Positions 8,625 through 20,440 of a DNA stretch of 64,000 bases are shown here, one piece after another. The DNA is from Halichoerus grypus (lineage: Eukaryota > Chordata > Mammalia > Carnivora > Phocidae): positions 165,494,243 through 165,558,242 of the forward strand of contig NC_135714.1 of the NCBI RefSeq assembly GCF_964656455.1. The letters run 5' to 3'. A model generated the notes under the pieces. The model ran no database searches. It saw nothing but the letters and a program-made list of their open reading frames with translations, and had not been told where the DNA came from. How positions within the stretch are numbered: position 1 is the stretch's first letter; the number at the start of each line of letters is the position of its first letter. The translations under genes were made by a program, and so were the position numbers.

Positions 8625-9079
8625 CCGATATTACGATATTGAAACCGTCCCAGGGCTCTCAGCCACAGTACACCCTAAACTGCTTCGCCCACACAGAGGT
8701 CGACGGTAGCTAAAGCACGGCTTCTCTACAGTGTTGTTTCTTCGAGTTAGAACGCTAGCTATTAGACTTCCATGCAAAAGTGGGGCTGCCGTGCTAGCGT
8801 GATGAAACACATGGGGAGTCGTGTTCTGCCTTTCGCTGGGGCCTGAGTCTCACTCGCAAAAAGCTTTGGACTCCCTTGCAGTGCTCTCACGCACGCACAC
8901 AACAAAATGCTTGCACCCTCAGGAGCAGCTCTTTTACCTGCAGCACAGGCTCTCTACCGAGTTTTTCCTTCGAGTTAGGTGGCTGTGTTTAAGCCTGCAC
9001 ACACCCACGGGGCAACGGAACTAGCCCCATAACCATGTAGTGAGTTCAGATCTGCCTTATGTGCCAGCCTGTCTCTCCC
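8625..9079 (+). repeat. Monomer M7 (455 bp), block II
   Basis: Dimeric monomer, counterpart of M2. Its start (CCGATATTACGATATTG) is the sequence type found at the left edge of the window. It is absent from copy 3, where the 912-bp deletion removes it. Confidence 0.85.
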
Positions 9080-9536
9080 CCGATATTATGAAATGGAAAC
9101 CGTCCCCAGGCTCTCAGCCACAGAACACCCTAAACTGCTTCGCCCACAGAGAGGTCGACGGTAGCTAAAGCACAGTTTCTCTACAGTGTTGTTTCTCCGA
9201 GTTAGAAAGCTAGCTGTTAGACTTCCATGCAAAAGTGGGGCCGCAGTCCTAGCTTCATGGAGCAAGTGGGGAGTCGTGTTCTGGCTTCTTCCGGGGCCTG
9301 GGTCTCACAAGGAAAATGCTTTTGGACTCACTTGCAGTGCGCTCACGCATGCACACAGCAAAATGCGTCCACCCTGAGGCATGGCTCTTTTAGCCGAAGC
9401 AGGAATTCCCTACAGAGTTGTTCCTTTGAGTTAGGTGGTTGGCTTTAGGCCTGCAGGCACCCCCGGGGCAAGGGCACTAGCCTCATCAACCAGAGGTGAC
9501 TTGAGAGCTGCCTTCCGCACCGGCCTGTTTCTCACT
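9080..9536 (+). repeat. Monomer M8 (457 bp), block II
   Basis: Dimeric monomer, counterpart of M3 (ATGGAGCAAGTGGGGAG). In copy 3 only its distal part remains, joined directly to M6 after the L1. Confidence 0.85.
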
Positions 9537-9765
9537 CCATTTCACGTCTGGGACCCTTTCCCCGGTCTCTCGTACACGAGCAGGGTCAAATTCCTCCTGC
9601 TTCAGGAACGGCAATGTTAACTCAAGCGCAGTCACTCGAGAGGATTGATTCTTGGTGTTAGTAGCCTGGGAACTAGGCATCCAGGCACACAGGGTACAGC
9701 AGTGCTAATCTCCTCAAACAAGAGGTGAGTCGACAGCAGCCTTCCTTCCAGGCCTGCTTCTCACT
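9537..9765 (+). repeat. Monomer M9, single ~229-bp unit
   Basis: A single half-length unit rather than a dimer. It aligns with the start of M4 (CCATTTCACGT...GGTCTCTCGTACACGAG...TTAACTCAAGCGCAG). M9-M11 are the part of the array where the ~227-bp unit stands alone, which reveals the ancestral period. Confidence 0.8.
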
Positions 9766-9994
9766 CCGAGTTACGTTTAGGTTCCATTTCTCATGCTTTC
9801 ACAAAAACACACAACAGATGAAGTGCACGCTCAGGAAGGGCGATCTTTGCTGAGGCACGGGTTCTCTACAGTTTTGTTCCTTCGCGTTGCGTGGATGGCA
9901 CTGAGGACTCCACGCACACACGGGAGAGCCGATCTAGTTTCCCGAAACAAGAGTTGAGTCCATAGGGGCCTTCTGCCCATGCTTATTTCTCCCT
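9766..9994 (+). repeat. Monomer M10, single ~229-bp unit (only in block II)
   Basis: Half-length unit starting CCGAGTTACGT, with GCTGAGGCACGGGTTCTC at the position of GCTAAAGCACGGTTTCTC. It has no counterpart in block I, because the M4 deletion removed it. Confidence 0.78.
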
Positions 9995-10221
9995 CCGAAT
10001 TCGGCTGGGACTCCTTCCCCAGGTTTGCACTCAAGCAGACTTGAAAATGCTGCCACCCTGTGGAGAGGCGGAGGAGCTGAAGCTGGGGTTCTTGACCGGC
10101 TTCTTTCTGCCAAATCAGTGTGGAGCCCTTAGCATTCCTATGCACACATGGAGCCGAAGTGTTAGCTTCAGGTAACAAGAGCTGAGTCGAGAGGAGCCTT
10201 CTGGCCCGGACTCCTTCTCCC
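9995..10221 (+). repeat. Monomer M11, single ~227-bp unit
   Basis: Half-length unit starting CCGAATTCGG. Its end matches the end of M4. It carries the CTCF-like match at 10050-10063. It is also the most copy-variable unit by eye: GCGGAGGAG versus GCGAACGAG, GGGGTTC versus GGGCTTC. Confidence 0.78.
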
Positions 10222-10676
10222 TCGGTTTCACGTAAGGAACCCGTTCCTCAGGCTCTCACCCACGGTAGCCTGGAAAGTGCTTCCTCCCTCAGAGAGGTGG
10301 ATGGTAGCTAAAGCACGGTTTCTCTACCGTGTTGTTTCTTCCAGGGAGAACGCTAGCGATTAGATTTCCATGCAAAAGTAGGGCCGCAGTGCTAGCTAAA
10401 TGAAACACACGGGGAGTCGTCTTCTGCCTTTTGCTGGGGCCTGAGTCTCACTCGCAGAAACTTTGGACTCCCTTGCAGTCCTCTCACGCACGCACACAAC
10501 CAAATGCTTCCACCCTCAGGAGCGGCTGTTTGAGCTGAAGCACGGATTCTCTACCGTGTTTTTCCTTTGAGTTAGGTGGCTGTCTTTCAGCCTGCACACA
10601 CACCCAGGGCAACGGTACTAGCCCCATAACCATGATGTGAGTTGAGAGCTGCCTTCTGTACCGGCCTGTCTCTCCC
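10222..10676 (+). repeat. Monomer M12 (455 bp), block II
   Basis: Dimeric monomer, counterpart of M5. Diverged markers: GAGGTGGATGGTAGC where most monomers have GAGGTCGACGGTAGC (so the GTCGAC site is lost), and TTCCAGGGAGAACGC where most have TTCGAGTTAGAACGC. Confidence 0.85.
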
Positions 10677-13600
10677 CCGATTTTACAAAATGGAAAATGT
10701 CCCCAGGCTCTCAGCCACAGTACACCCTAAACTGCTTCGCCCACAGAGAGGTCGACGGTAGCTAAAGCACGGTTTCTCTACTGTGTAGTTTCTTCGAGTT
10801 AGAACGCTAGCTCTTAGACTTCCATGCAAATGTGGGGCTGCCGTGCTAGCTTGGTAAAACACATGGGGAGTCGTGTTCTGCCTTTCGCTGGGGCCTGAGT
10901 CTCACTCGCAAAATGCTTTGGACTCCCTTGCAGTGCTCTCACGCACGCACACAACAAAAGGCTTCCACCCTTAGGAGCAGCTGTTTTACCTGCAGCTCGG
11001 ATTCCCTACCGAGTTTTTCCTTCGAGTTAAGTGGCTGTCTTTAAGCCTGCACACACCCACGGGGCAACGGAACTAGCCCCTTAAGCATGTAGTGAGTTGA
11101 GAGCTGCCTTCTGTACCGGACTGTCTCTCCCCCTATATTCCGAAATGGAAACCGTCCCCAGGCTGCCAGCCACAGTACACCCTAAACTGCTTCGCCCACA
11201 CAGAGGTCGACGGTAGCTAAAGCACGGCTTCTCTACAGTGTTGTTTCTTCGACTTAGAACGCTAGCTATTAGACTTCCCTGAAAAGTGGCGCTGCCGTGC
11301 TAGCTTGATGAAACACATGGGGAGTGGTGTTCTGCCTTTCGCTGGGGCCTGAGTCTCACTCGCAGAAAGCTTTGGACTCCCTTGCAGTGCTCTCACGCAC
11401 GCACACAACAAAATGCTTCCACCCTCAGGAGCAGCTGTTTTACCTGCAGCACAGGCTCTCTACCGAGTTTTTCCTTCGAGTTAGGTGGCTGTGTTTAAGC
11501 CTGCACACACACCCTGGGCAACGGTAGTAGCCCCATAACCATGATGTGAGTTGAGAGCTGCCTTCTGTGCCGGCCTGTCCCTCCACCGATATTATGATAT
11601 TGAAACCGTCCCAGGGCTCCCAACCTCAGTACACCCTAAACTGCTTCGCCCTCAGAGAGGTCGACGGTAGCTAAAGCACGGTTTCTCTACAGTGTTGTTT
11701 CTTCGACTTAGAAAGCTAACTATCAGACTTCCATGCAAAAGTGGGGCCGCAGTATTAGATTCATGGAGCAAGTGGGGAGTCGTGTTCTGGCTTCTTCTGG
11801 GGCCTGGGTCTCACAAGGAAAATGCTTTTGGACTCACTTGCTGTGCACTCACGCATGCCCACCACACAATGCGTCCACCCTGAGGCATGGCTCTTTTAGC
11901 CGAAGCAGGAATTCTCTACAGAGTTGTTCCTTTGAGTTAGGCGGTTGGCTTATGGCCTGCAGGAACACACGGGGCAAGGGTACTGGCCTCATAAACAAGA
12001 GGTGAGTTGAGAGCTGCCTTCCGCACCGGCCTGTTTCTCACTCCATTTCACGTATGGGACCCTTTCCCCGGTCTCTCATACACGAACACTATACAACTCC
12101 TGCGGCTTCAGGAACTGCAATGTTAGCTAAAGCGCAGTAACGCTACAGCATTGATTCTTGGTGTTAGTAGTCTGGTAGGCGAATGAGCTGCACCTGGGAT
12201 TCTTGACAGGCTTGTTTCTTCCCAGTCAGTGTCGAGCACATAGCATTCCAAGCACACATGGAGCAGTAGTGTTAGCTTCAGGTAGCAAGAGCTGAGTCCA
12301 GAGGTGCCTTCTGCCCGGACCTATTTCTCCCTTGGTTTCACGTATGGAACCCGTTCCCCAGGCTCTCAGCCACGGTACTCCGTGTAATACTTCCTCCATC
12401 TAGAGGTCGACGGTAGCTAAAGCAGGGTTTCTCTACAGTGTTGTTTCTTCGAGTTAGAACACTAGCTGTTAGACTTCCATGCAAAAGTGGGGCTGCCGTG
12501 CTAGCGTGATGAAACACATGGGGAGTCGTGTTCTGCCTTCTGCTGGGGCCTGAGGCTCACTCACAAAAAGCTTTGGACTCCCTTGCAGGGCTCTCATGCA
12601 CGCACACAACAGAATGCTTCCACCTTCAAGAGCGGCTCTTTTAGCTGAAGCATGGATTCTCCAGCGAGTTTTTCCTTCGAGTTAGGCGGTTTTCATGAAG
12701 CCTGCACACACACCCGGAGCAACGGTACTAGCCCCATAACCATGGTGTGAGTTGAGAGCTGCCTTCTCTCCGGGCTGTCTCTCCCTCGATTTTAGGAAAC
12801 GGAACCCGTCCCCAGGCTCTCACCCACCGTACACCCTAAACTGCTTCCTCCCACACAGAGGTCGTCGGTAGCTAAAGCACGGTTTCTCTTCAGTGTTGTT
12901 TCTCCGAGTTAGAACGCTTGCTATTAATGTCCACAATAGCCAAACTGTGGAAAGAGCCAAGATGTCCACCAACAGATGAATGGATAAAGAAGAGGGGGTA
13001 TATATATATATATACAATGGAATATTATGCAGCCATCAAAAGGAATGAGATCTTGCCCTCTGCAACGACGTGGATGGAACTGGAGGGTATCATGCTGAGC
13101 GAAATAAGTCAAACAGAGAAAGACATGTATCATATGACCTCACTGATATGAGGAATTCTTAATCTCAGGAAACAAACTGAGGGTTGCTGGAGTGGGGGCT
13201 GGGGTGGGAGGGATGGGGTCACTGGGTGTTGGACACTGGGGAGGGTATGTGTTCTGGTAAGCGCTGTGAATTGTGCAAGACTGTTGAATCTCAGATCTGT
13301 ACCTCTGAAACAAATAATGCAATATATGTTAAGAAAGAAAAAAAGAAGAAGAAGAATGTAGCAGGAGGGGAAGAATGAAGGGGGGAAAATCGGAGGGGGA
13401 AAAGAACCATGAGAGACGATGGACTCTGAAAAACAAACTGAGGGTTCTAGAGGGGAGGGGGGTGGGAGGATGGGTTAGCCTGGTGATGGGTATTGAGCAG
13501 GGCACGATCTGCATGGAGCACTGGGTGATATGCACAAACAATGAATCATGGAACACTATATCTAAAACTAATGATGTAATGTATGGGGATTAACATAACA

Positions 13601-15102
13601 ATAAAAACATTTAATAATAATAATAATAAAGAACGCTTGCTATTAGACTTCCATGCAAAAGTGGGGCCGCAGTCCTAGCTTCATGGAGCAAGTGGGGAGT
13701 CGTGTTCTGGCTTCTTCCGGGGCCTGGGTCTCACAAGGAAAATGCTTTTGGACTCACTTGCAGTGCGCTCACGCATGCACACAGCAAAATGCGTCCACCC
13801 TGAGGCATGGCTCTTTTAGCCGAAGCAGGAATTCCCTACAGAGTTGTTCCTTTGAGTTAGGTGGTTGGCTTTAGGCCTGCAGGCACCCCCGGGGCAAGGG
13901 CACTAGCCTCATCAACCAGAGGTGACTTGAGAGCTGCCTTCCGCACCGGCCTGTTTCTCACTCCATTTCACGTCTGGGACCCTTTCCCCGGTCTCTCGTA
14001 CACGAGCAGGGTCAAATTCCTCCTGCTTCAGGAACGGCAATGTTAACTCAAGCGCAGTCACTCGAGAGGATTGATTCTTGGTGTTAGTAGCCTGGGAACT
14101 AGGCATCCAGGCACACAGGGTACAGCAGTGCTAATCTCCTCAAACAAGAGGTGAGTCGACAGCAGCCTTCCTTCCAGGCCTGCTTCTCACTCCGAGTTAC
14201 GTTTAGGTTCCATTTCTCATGCTTTCACAAAAACACACAACAGATGAAGTGCACGCTCAGGAAGGGCGATCTTTGCTGAGGCACGGGTTCTCTACAGTTT
14301 TGTTCCTTTGCGTTGCGTGGATGGCACTGAGGACTCCACGCACACACGGGAGAGCCGATCTAGTTTCCCGAAACAAGAGTTGAGTCCATAGGGGCCTTCT
14401 GCCCATGCTTATTTCTCCCTCCGAATTCGGCTGGGACTCCTTCCCCAGGTTTGCACTCAAGCAGACTTGAAAATGCTGCCACCCTGTGGAGAGGCGGAGG
14501 AGCTGAAGCTGGGGTTCTTGAGCGGCTTCTTTCTGCCAAATCAGTGTGGAGCCCTTAGCATTCCTATGCACACATGGAGCCGAAGTGTTAGCTTCAGGTA
14601 ACAAGAGCTGAGTCGAGAGGAGCCTTCTGGCCCGGACTCCTTCTCCCTCGGTTTCACGTAAGGAACCCGTTCCTCAGGCTCTCACCCACGGTAGCCTGGA
14701 AAGTGCTTCCTCCCTCAGAGAGGTGGATGGTAGCTAAAGCACGGTTTCTCTACCGTGTTGTTTCTTCCAGGGAGAACGCTAGCGATTAGATTTCCATGCA
14801 AAAGTAGGGCCGCAGTGCTAGCTAAATGAAACACACGGGGAGTCGTCTTCTGCCTTTTGCTGGGGCCTGAGTCTCACTCGCAGAAACTTTGGACTCCCTT
14901 GCAGTCCTCTCACGCACGCACACAACCAAATGCTTCCACCCTCAGGAGCGGCTGTTTGAGCTGAAGCACGGATTCTCTACCGTGTTTTTCCTTTGAGTTA
15001 GGTGGCTGTCTTTCAGCCTGCACACACACCCAGGGCAACGGTACTAGCCCCATAACCATGATGTGAGTTGAGAGCTGCCTTCTGTACCGGCCTGTCTCTC
15101 CC
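10677..15102 (+). repeat. HOR copy 3, short variant lacking two monomers
   Basis: This copy is 4,426 bp, 912 bp shorter than the standard. The missing part runs from M6, just after the L1 and its right target-site copy, into the equivalent place in M8. That removes one M6-M7 and one M7-M8 step (457+455 bp), so the monomer register is kept. The junction lies within 13643-13673, where M6 and M8 share sequence. Other variants: C at 11859; A at 12718, the latter shared only with copy 11. Confidence 0.95.
12927..13629 (+). mobile_element. Truncated LINE-1, HOR copy 3
   Basis: Same 703-bp insertion, flanked by 12911-12926 and 13630-13645. The 912-bp satellite deletion of this copy begins at or just beyond the end of the right target-site copy, so the L1 itself is intact. 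(TA)8 and 6-G form. Confidence 0.93.
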
Positions 15103-18100
15103 CCGATTTTACAAAATGGAAAATGTCCCCAGGCTCTCAGCCACAGTACACCCTAAACTGCTTCGCCCACAGAGAGGTCGACGGTAGCTAAAGCACGGTT
15201 TCTCTACTGTGTAGTTTCTTCGAGTTAGAACGCTAGCTCTTAGACTTCCATGCAAATGTGGGGCTGCCGTGCTAGCTTGGTAAAACACATGGGGAGTCGT
15301 GTTCTGCCTTTCGCTGGGGCCTGAGTCTCACTCGCAAAATGCTTTGGACTCCCTTGCAGTGCTCTCACGCACGCACACAACAAAAGGCTTCCACCCTTAG
15401 GAGCAGCTGTTTTACCTGCAGCTCGGATTCCCTACCGAGTTTTTCCTTCGAGTTAAGTGGCTGTCTTTAAGCCTGCACACACCCACGGGGCAACGGAACT
15501 AGCCCCTTAAGCATGTAGTGAGTTGAGAGCTGCCTTCTGTACCGGACTGTCTCTCCCCCTATATTCCGAAATGGAAACCGTCCCCAGGCTGCCAGCCACA
15601 GTACACCCTAAACTGCTTCGCCCACACAGAGGTCGACGGTAGCTAAAGCACGGCTTCTCTACAGTGTTGTTTCTTCGACTTAGAACGCTAGCTATTAGAC
15701 TTCCCTGAAAAGTGGCGCTGCCGTGCTAGCTTGATGAAACACATGGGGAGTGGTGTTCTGCCTTTCGCTGGGGCCTGAGTCTCACTCGCAGAAAGCTTTG
15801 GACTCCCTTGCAGTGCTCTCACGCACGCACACAACAAAATGCTTCCACCCTCAGGAGCAGCTGTTTTACCTGCAGCACAGGCTCTCTACCGAGTTTTTCC
15901 TTCGAGTTAGGTGGCTGTGTTTAAGCCTGCACACACACCCTGGGCAACGGTAGTAGCCCCATAACCATGATGTGAGTTGAGAGCTGCCTTCTGTGCCGGC
16001 CTGTCCCTCCACCGATATTATGATATTGAAACCGTCCCAGGGCTCCCAACCTCAGTACACCCTAAACTGCTTCGCCCTCAGAGAGGTCGACGGTAGCTAA
16101 AGCACGGTTTCTCTACAGTGTTGTTTCTTCGACTTAGAAAGCTAACTATCAGACTTCCATGCAAAAGTGGGGCCGCAGTATTAGATTCATGGAGCAAGTG
16201 GGGAGTCGTGTTCTGGCTTCTTCTGGGGCCTGGGTCTCACAAGGAAAATGCTTTTGGACTCACTTGCTGTGCACTCACGCATGCACACCACACAATGCGT
16301 CCACCCTGAGGCATGGCTCTTTTAGCCGAAGCAGGAATTCTCTACAGAGTTGTTCCTTTGAGTTAGGCGGTTGGCTTATGGCCTGCAGGAACACACGGGG
16401 CAAGGGTACTGGCCTCATAAACAAGAGGTGAGTTGAGAGCTGCCTTCCGCACCGGCCTGTTTCTCACTCCATTTCACGTATGGGACCCTTTCCCCGGTCT
16501 CTCATACACGAACACTATACAACTCCTGCGGCTTCAGGAACTGCAATGTTAGCTAAAGCGCAGTAACGCTACAGCATTGATTCTTGGTGTTAGTAGTCTG
16601 GTAGGCGAATGAGCTGCACCTGGGATTCTTGACAGGCTTGTTTCTTCCCAGTCAGTGTCGAGCACATAGCATTCCAAGCACACATGGAGCAGTAGTGTTA
16701 GCTTCAGGTAGCAAGAGCTGAGTCCAGAGGTGCCTTCTGCCCGGACCTATTTCTCCCTTGGTTTCACGTATGGAACCCGTTCCCCAGGCTCTCAGCCACG
16801 GTACTCCGTGTAATACTTCCTCCATCTAGAGGTCGACGGTAGCTAAAGCAGGGTTTCTCTACAGTGTTGTTTCTTCGAGTTAGAACACTAGCTGTTAGAC
16901 TTCCATGCAAAAGTGGGGCTGCCGTGCTAGCGTGATGAAACACATGGGGAGTCGTGTTCTGCCTTCTGCTGGGGCCTGAGGCTCACTCACAAAAGGCTTT
17001 GGACTCCCTTGCAGGGCTCTCATGCACGCACACAACATAATGCTTCCACCTTCAAGAGCGGCTCTTTTAGCTGAAGCATGGATTCTCCAGCGAGTTTTTC
17101 CTTCGAGTTAGGCGGTTTTCATGAAGCCTGCACACACACCCGGGGCAACGGTACTAGCCCCATAACCATGGTGTGAGTTGAGAGCTGCCTTCTCTCCGGG
17201 CTGTCTCTCCCTCGATTTTAGGAAACGGAACCCGTCCCCAGGCTCTCACCCACCGTACACCCTAAACTGCTTCCTCCCACACAGAGGTCGTCGGTAGCTA
17301 AAGCACGGTTTCTCTTCAGTGTTGTTTCTCCGAGTTAGAACGCTTGCTATTAATGTCCACAATAGCCAAACTGTGGAAAGAGCCAAGATGTCCACCAACA
17401 GATGAATGGATAAAGAAGAGGGGGTATATATATATATATACAATGGAATATTATGCAGCCATCAAAAGGAATGAGATCTTGCCCTCTGCAACGACGTGGA
17501 TGGAACTGGAGGGTATCATGCTGAGCGAAATAAGTCAAACAGAGAAAGACATGTATCATATGACCTCACTGATATGAGGAATTCTTAATCTCAGGAAACA
17601 AACTGAGGGTTGCTGGAGTGGGGGCTGGGGTGGGAGGGATGGGGTCACTGGGTGTTGGACACTGGGGAGGGTATGTGTTCTGGTAAGCGCTGTGAATTGT
17701 GCAAGACTGTTGAATCTCAGATCTGTACCTCTGAAACAAATAATGCAATATATGTTAAGAAAGAAAAAAAGAAGAAGAAGAATGTAGCAGGAGGGGAAGA
17801 ATGAAGGGGGGGAAATCGGAGGGGGAAAAGAACCATGAGAGACGATGGACTCTGAAAAACAAACTGAGGGTTCTAGAGGGGAGGGGGGTGGGAGGATGGG
17901 TTAGCCTGGTGATGGGTATTGAGCAGGGCACGATCTGCATGGAGCACTGGGTGATATGCACAAACAATGAATCATGGAACACTATATCTAAAACTAATGA
18001 TGTAATGTATGGGGATTAACATAACAATAAAAACATTTAATAATAATAATAATAAAGAACGCTTGCTATTAGACTTCCATAAGCAAAAGTGGGGCCGCAG

Positions 18101-20440
18101 TGCTAGCTTCATGAAACAAGTGGGGAGTCGTGTTCTGTCTTCTGCCGGGGCCTGAGTCCCACACGGAAAATGGGTCTGGACTCCCTTGCAGTGCTCTCAC
18201 GCATGCACACGACAAAATGCTGCCACCCTCAGGAGCAGCTGTTTTACCTGCAGCACAGGCTCTCAACCGAGTTTTTCCTTCGAGTTAGGTGGCTGTGTTT
18301 AAGCCTGCACACACACCCTGGGCAATGGTACTAGCCCCATAACCATGATGTGATTTGAGAGCTGCCTTCTGTACCGGCCTGTCTCTCCCCGATATTACGA
18401 TATTGAAACCGTCCCAGGGCTCTCAGCCACAGTACACCCTAAACTGCTTCGCCCACACAGAGGTCGACGGTAGCTAAAGCACGGCTTCTCTACAGTGTTG
18501 TTTCTTCGAGTTAGAACGCTAGCTATTAGACTTCCATGCAAAAGTGGGGCTGCCGTGCTAGCGTGATGAAACACATGGGGAGTCGTGTTCTGCCTTTCGC
18601 TGGGGCCTGAGTCTCACTCGCAAAAAGCTTTGGACTCCCTTGCAGTGCTCTCACGCACGCACACAACAAAATGCTTGCACCCTCAGGAGCAGCTCTTTTA
18701 CCTGCAGCACAGGCTCTCTACCGAGTTTTTCCTTCGAGTTAGGTGGCTGTGTTTAAGCCTGCACACACCCACGGGGCAACGGAACTAGCCCCATAACCAT
18801 GTAGTGAGTTCAGATCTGCCTTATGTGCCAGCCTGTCTCTCCCCCGATATTATGAAATGGAAACCGTCCCCAGGCTCTCAGCCACAGAACACCCTAAACT
18901 GCTTCGCCCACAGAGAGGTCGACGGTAGCTAAAGCACAGTTTCTCTACAGTGTTGTTTCTCCGAGTTAGAAAGCTAGCTGTTAGACTTCCATGCAAAAGT
19001 GGGGCCGCAGTCCTAGCTTCATGGAGCAAGTGGGGAGTCGTGTTCTGGCTTCTTCCGGGGCCTGGGTCTCACAAGGAAAATGCTTTTGGACTCACTTGCA
19101 GTGCGCTCACGCATGCACACAGCAAAATGCGTCCACCCTGAGGCATGGCTCTTTTAGCCGAAGCAGGAATTCCCTACAGAGTTGTTCCTTTGAGTTAGGT
19201 GGTTGGCTTTAGGCCTGCAGGCACCCCCGGGGCAAGGGCACTAGCCTCATCAACCAGAGGTGACTTGAGAGCTGCCTTCCGCACCGGCCTGTTTCTCACT
19301 CCATTTCACGTCTGGGACCCTTTCCCCGGTCTCTCGTACACGAGCAGGGTCAAATTCCTCCTGCTTCAGGAACGGCAATGTTAACTCAAGCGCAGTCACT
19401 CGAGAGGATTGATTCTTGGTGTTAGTAGCCTGGGAACTAGGCATCCAGGCACACAGGGTACAGCAGTGCTAATCTCCTCAAACAAGAGGTGAGTCGACAG
19501 CAGCCTTCCTTCCAGGCCTGCTTCTCACTCCGAGTTACGTTTAGGTTCCATTTCTCATGCTTTCACAAAAACACACAACAGATGAAGTGCACGCTCAGGA
19601 AGGGCGATCTTTGCTGAGGCACGGGTTCTCTACAGTTTTGTTCCTTTGCGTTGCGTGGATGGCACTGAGGACTCCACGCACACACGGGAGAGCCGATCTA
19701 GTTTCCCGAAACAAGAGTTGAGTCCATAGGGGCCTTCTGCCCATGCTTATTTCTCCCTCCGAATTCGGCTGGGACTCCTTCCCCAGGTTTGCACTCAAGC
19801 AGACTTGAAAATGCTGCCACCCTGTGGAGAGGCGGAGGAGCTGAAGCTGGGGTTCTTGAGCGGCTTCTTTCTGCCAAATCAGTGTGGAGCCCTTAGCATT
19901 CCTATGCACACATGGAGCCGAAGTGTTAGCTTCAGGTAACAAGAGCTGAGTCGAGAGGAGCCTTCTGGCCCGGACTCCTTCTCCCTCGGTTTCACGTAAG
20001 GAACCCGTTCCTCGGGCTCTCACCCACGGTAGCCTGGAAAGTGCTTCCTCCCTCAGAGAGGTGGATGGTAGCTAAAGCACGGTTTCTCTACCGTGTTGTT
20101 TCTTCCAGGGAGAACGCTAGCGATTAGATTTCCATGCAAAAGTAGGGCCGCAGTGCTAGCTAAATGAAACACACGGGGAGTCGTCTTCTGCCTTTTGCTG
20201 GGGCCTGAGTCTCACTCGCAGAAACTTTGGACTCCCTTGCAGTCCTCTCACGCACGCACACAACCAAATGCTTCCACCCTCAGGAGCGGCTGTTTGAGCT
20301 GAAGCACGGATTCTCTACCGTGTTTTTCCTTTGAGTTAGGTGGCTGTCTTTCAGCCTGCACACACACCCAGGGCAACGGTACTAGCCCCATAACCATGAT
20401 GTGAGTTGAGAGCTGCCTTCTGTACCGGCCTGTCTCTCCC
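15103..20440 (+). repeat. HOR copy 4
   Basis: Standard 5,338-bp copy. It is the first copy from the left with the 7-G form in the L1 3' UTR and with ACATAATGC plus AAAAGGCTTTGG in M5, forms that then persist rightward. G at 20014 (CTCGGGCTC) is shared with copy 10 only; on the minus strand this removes a stop and lengthens a meaningless ORF. Confidence 0.96.
17353..18055 (+). mobile_element. Truncated LINE-1, HOR copy 4
   Basis: Same 703-bp insertion with both target-site copies. First copy from the left with the 7-G/3-A form (near 17807) instead of 6-G/4-A. Confidence 0.93.

Larger units (their letters stand above)
5339..10676 (+). repeat. HOR copy 2 (used as reference for monomer map)
   Basis: A complete 5,338-bp copy starting at the CCGATTTTAC landmark. 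It contains monomers M1-M12, with the L1 inside M6. Private bases by eye: C at 9883 and C at 10096. It carries the 6-G L1 form and the ACAGAATGC form in M5, like copies 1 and 3. Confidence 0.96.

Noticed and set aside
10677..15102. Short copy 3 as an assembly collapse
   Set aside because: Not excluded, but collapse usually removes whole HOR units. Here the loss is two monomers with a clean homologous junction, so a real deletion is preferred pending long-read support.
19595..20023. 142-codon minus-strand ORF in copies 4 and 10 (also 51625-52053)
   Set aside because: It arises from one base change (CTCAGG to CTCGGG) that removes a stop in a 115-codon chance ORF present in all copies. No protein family is recognisable.
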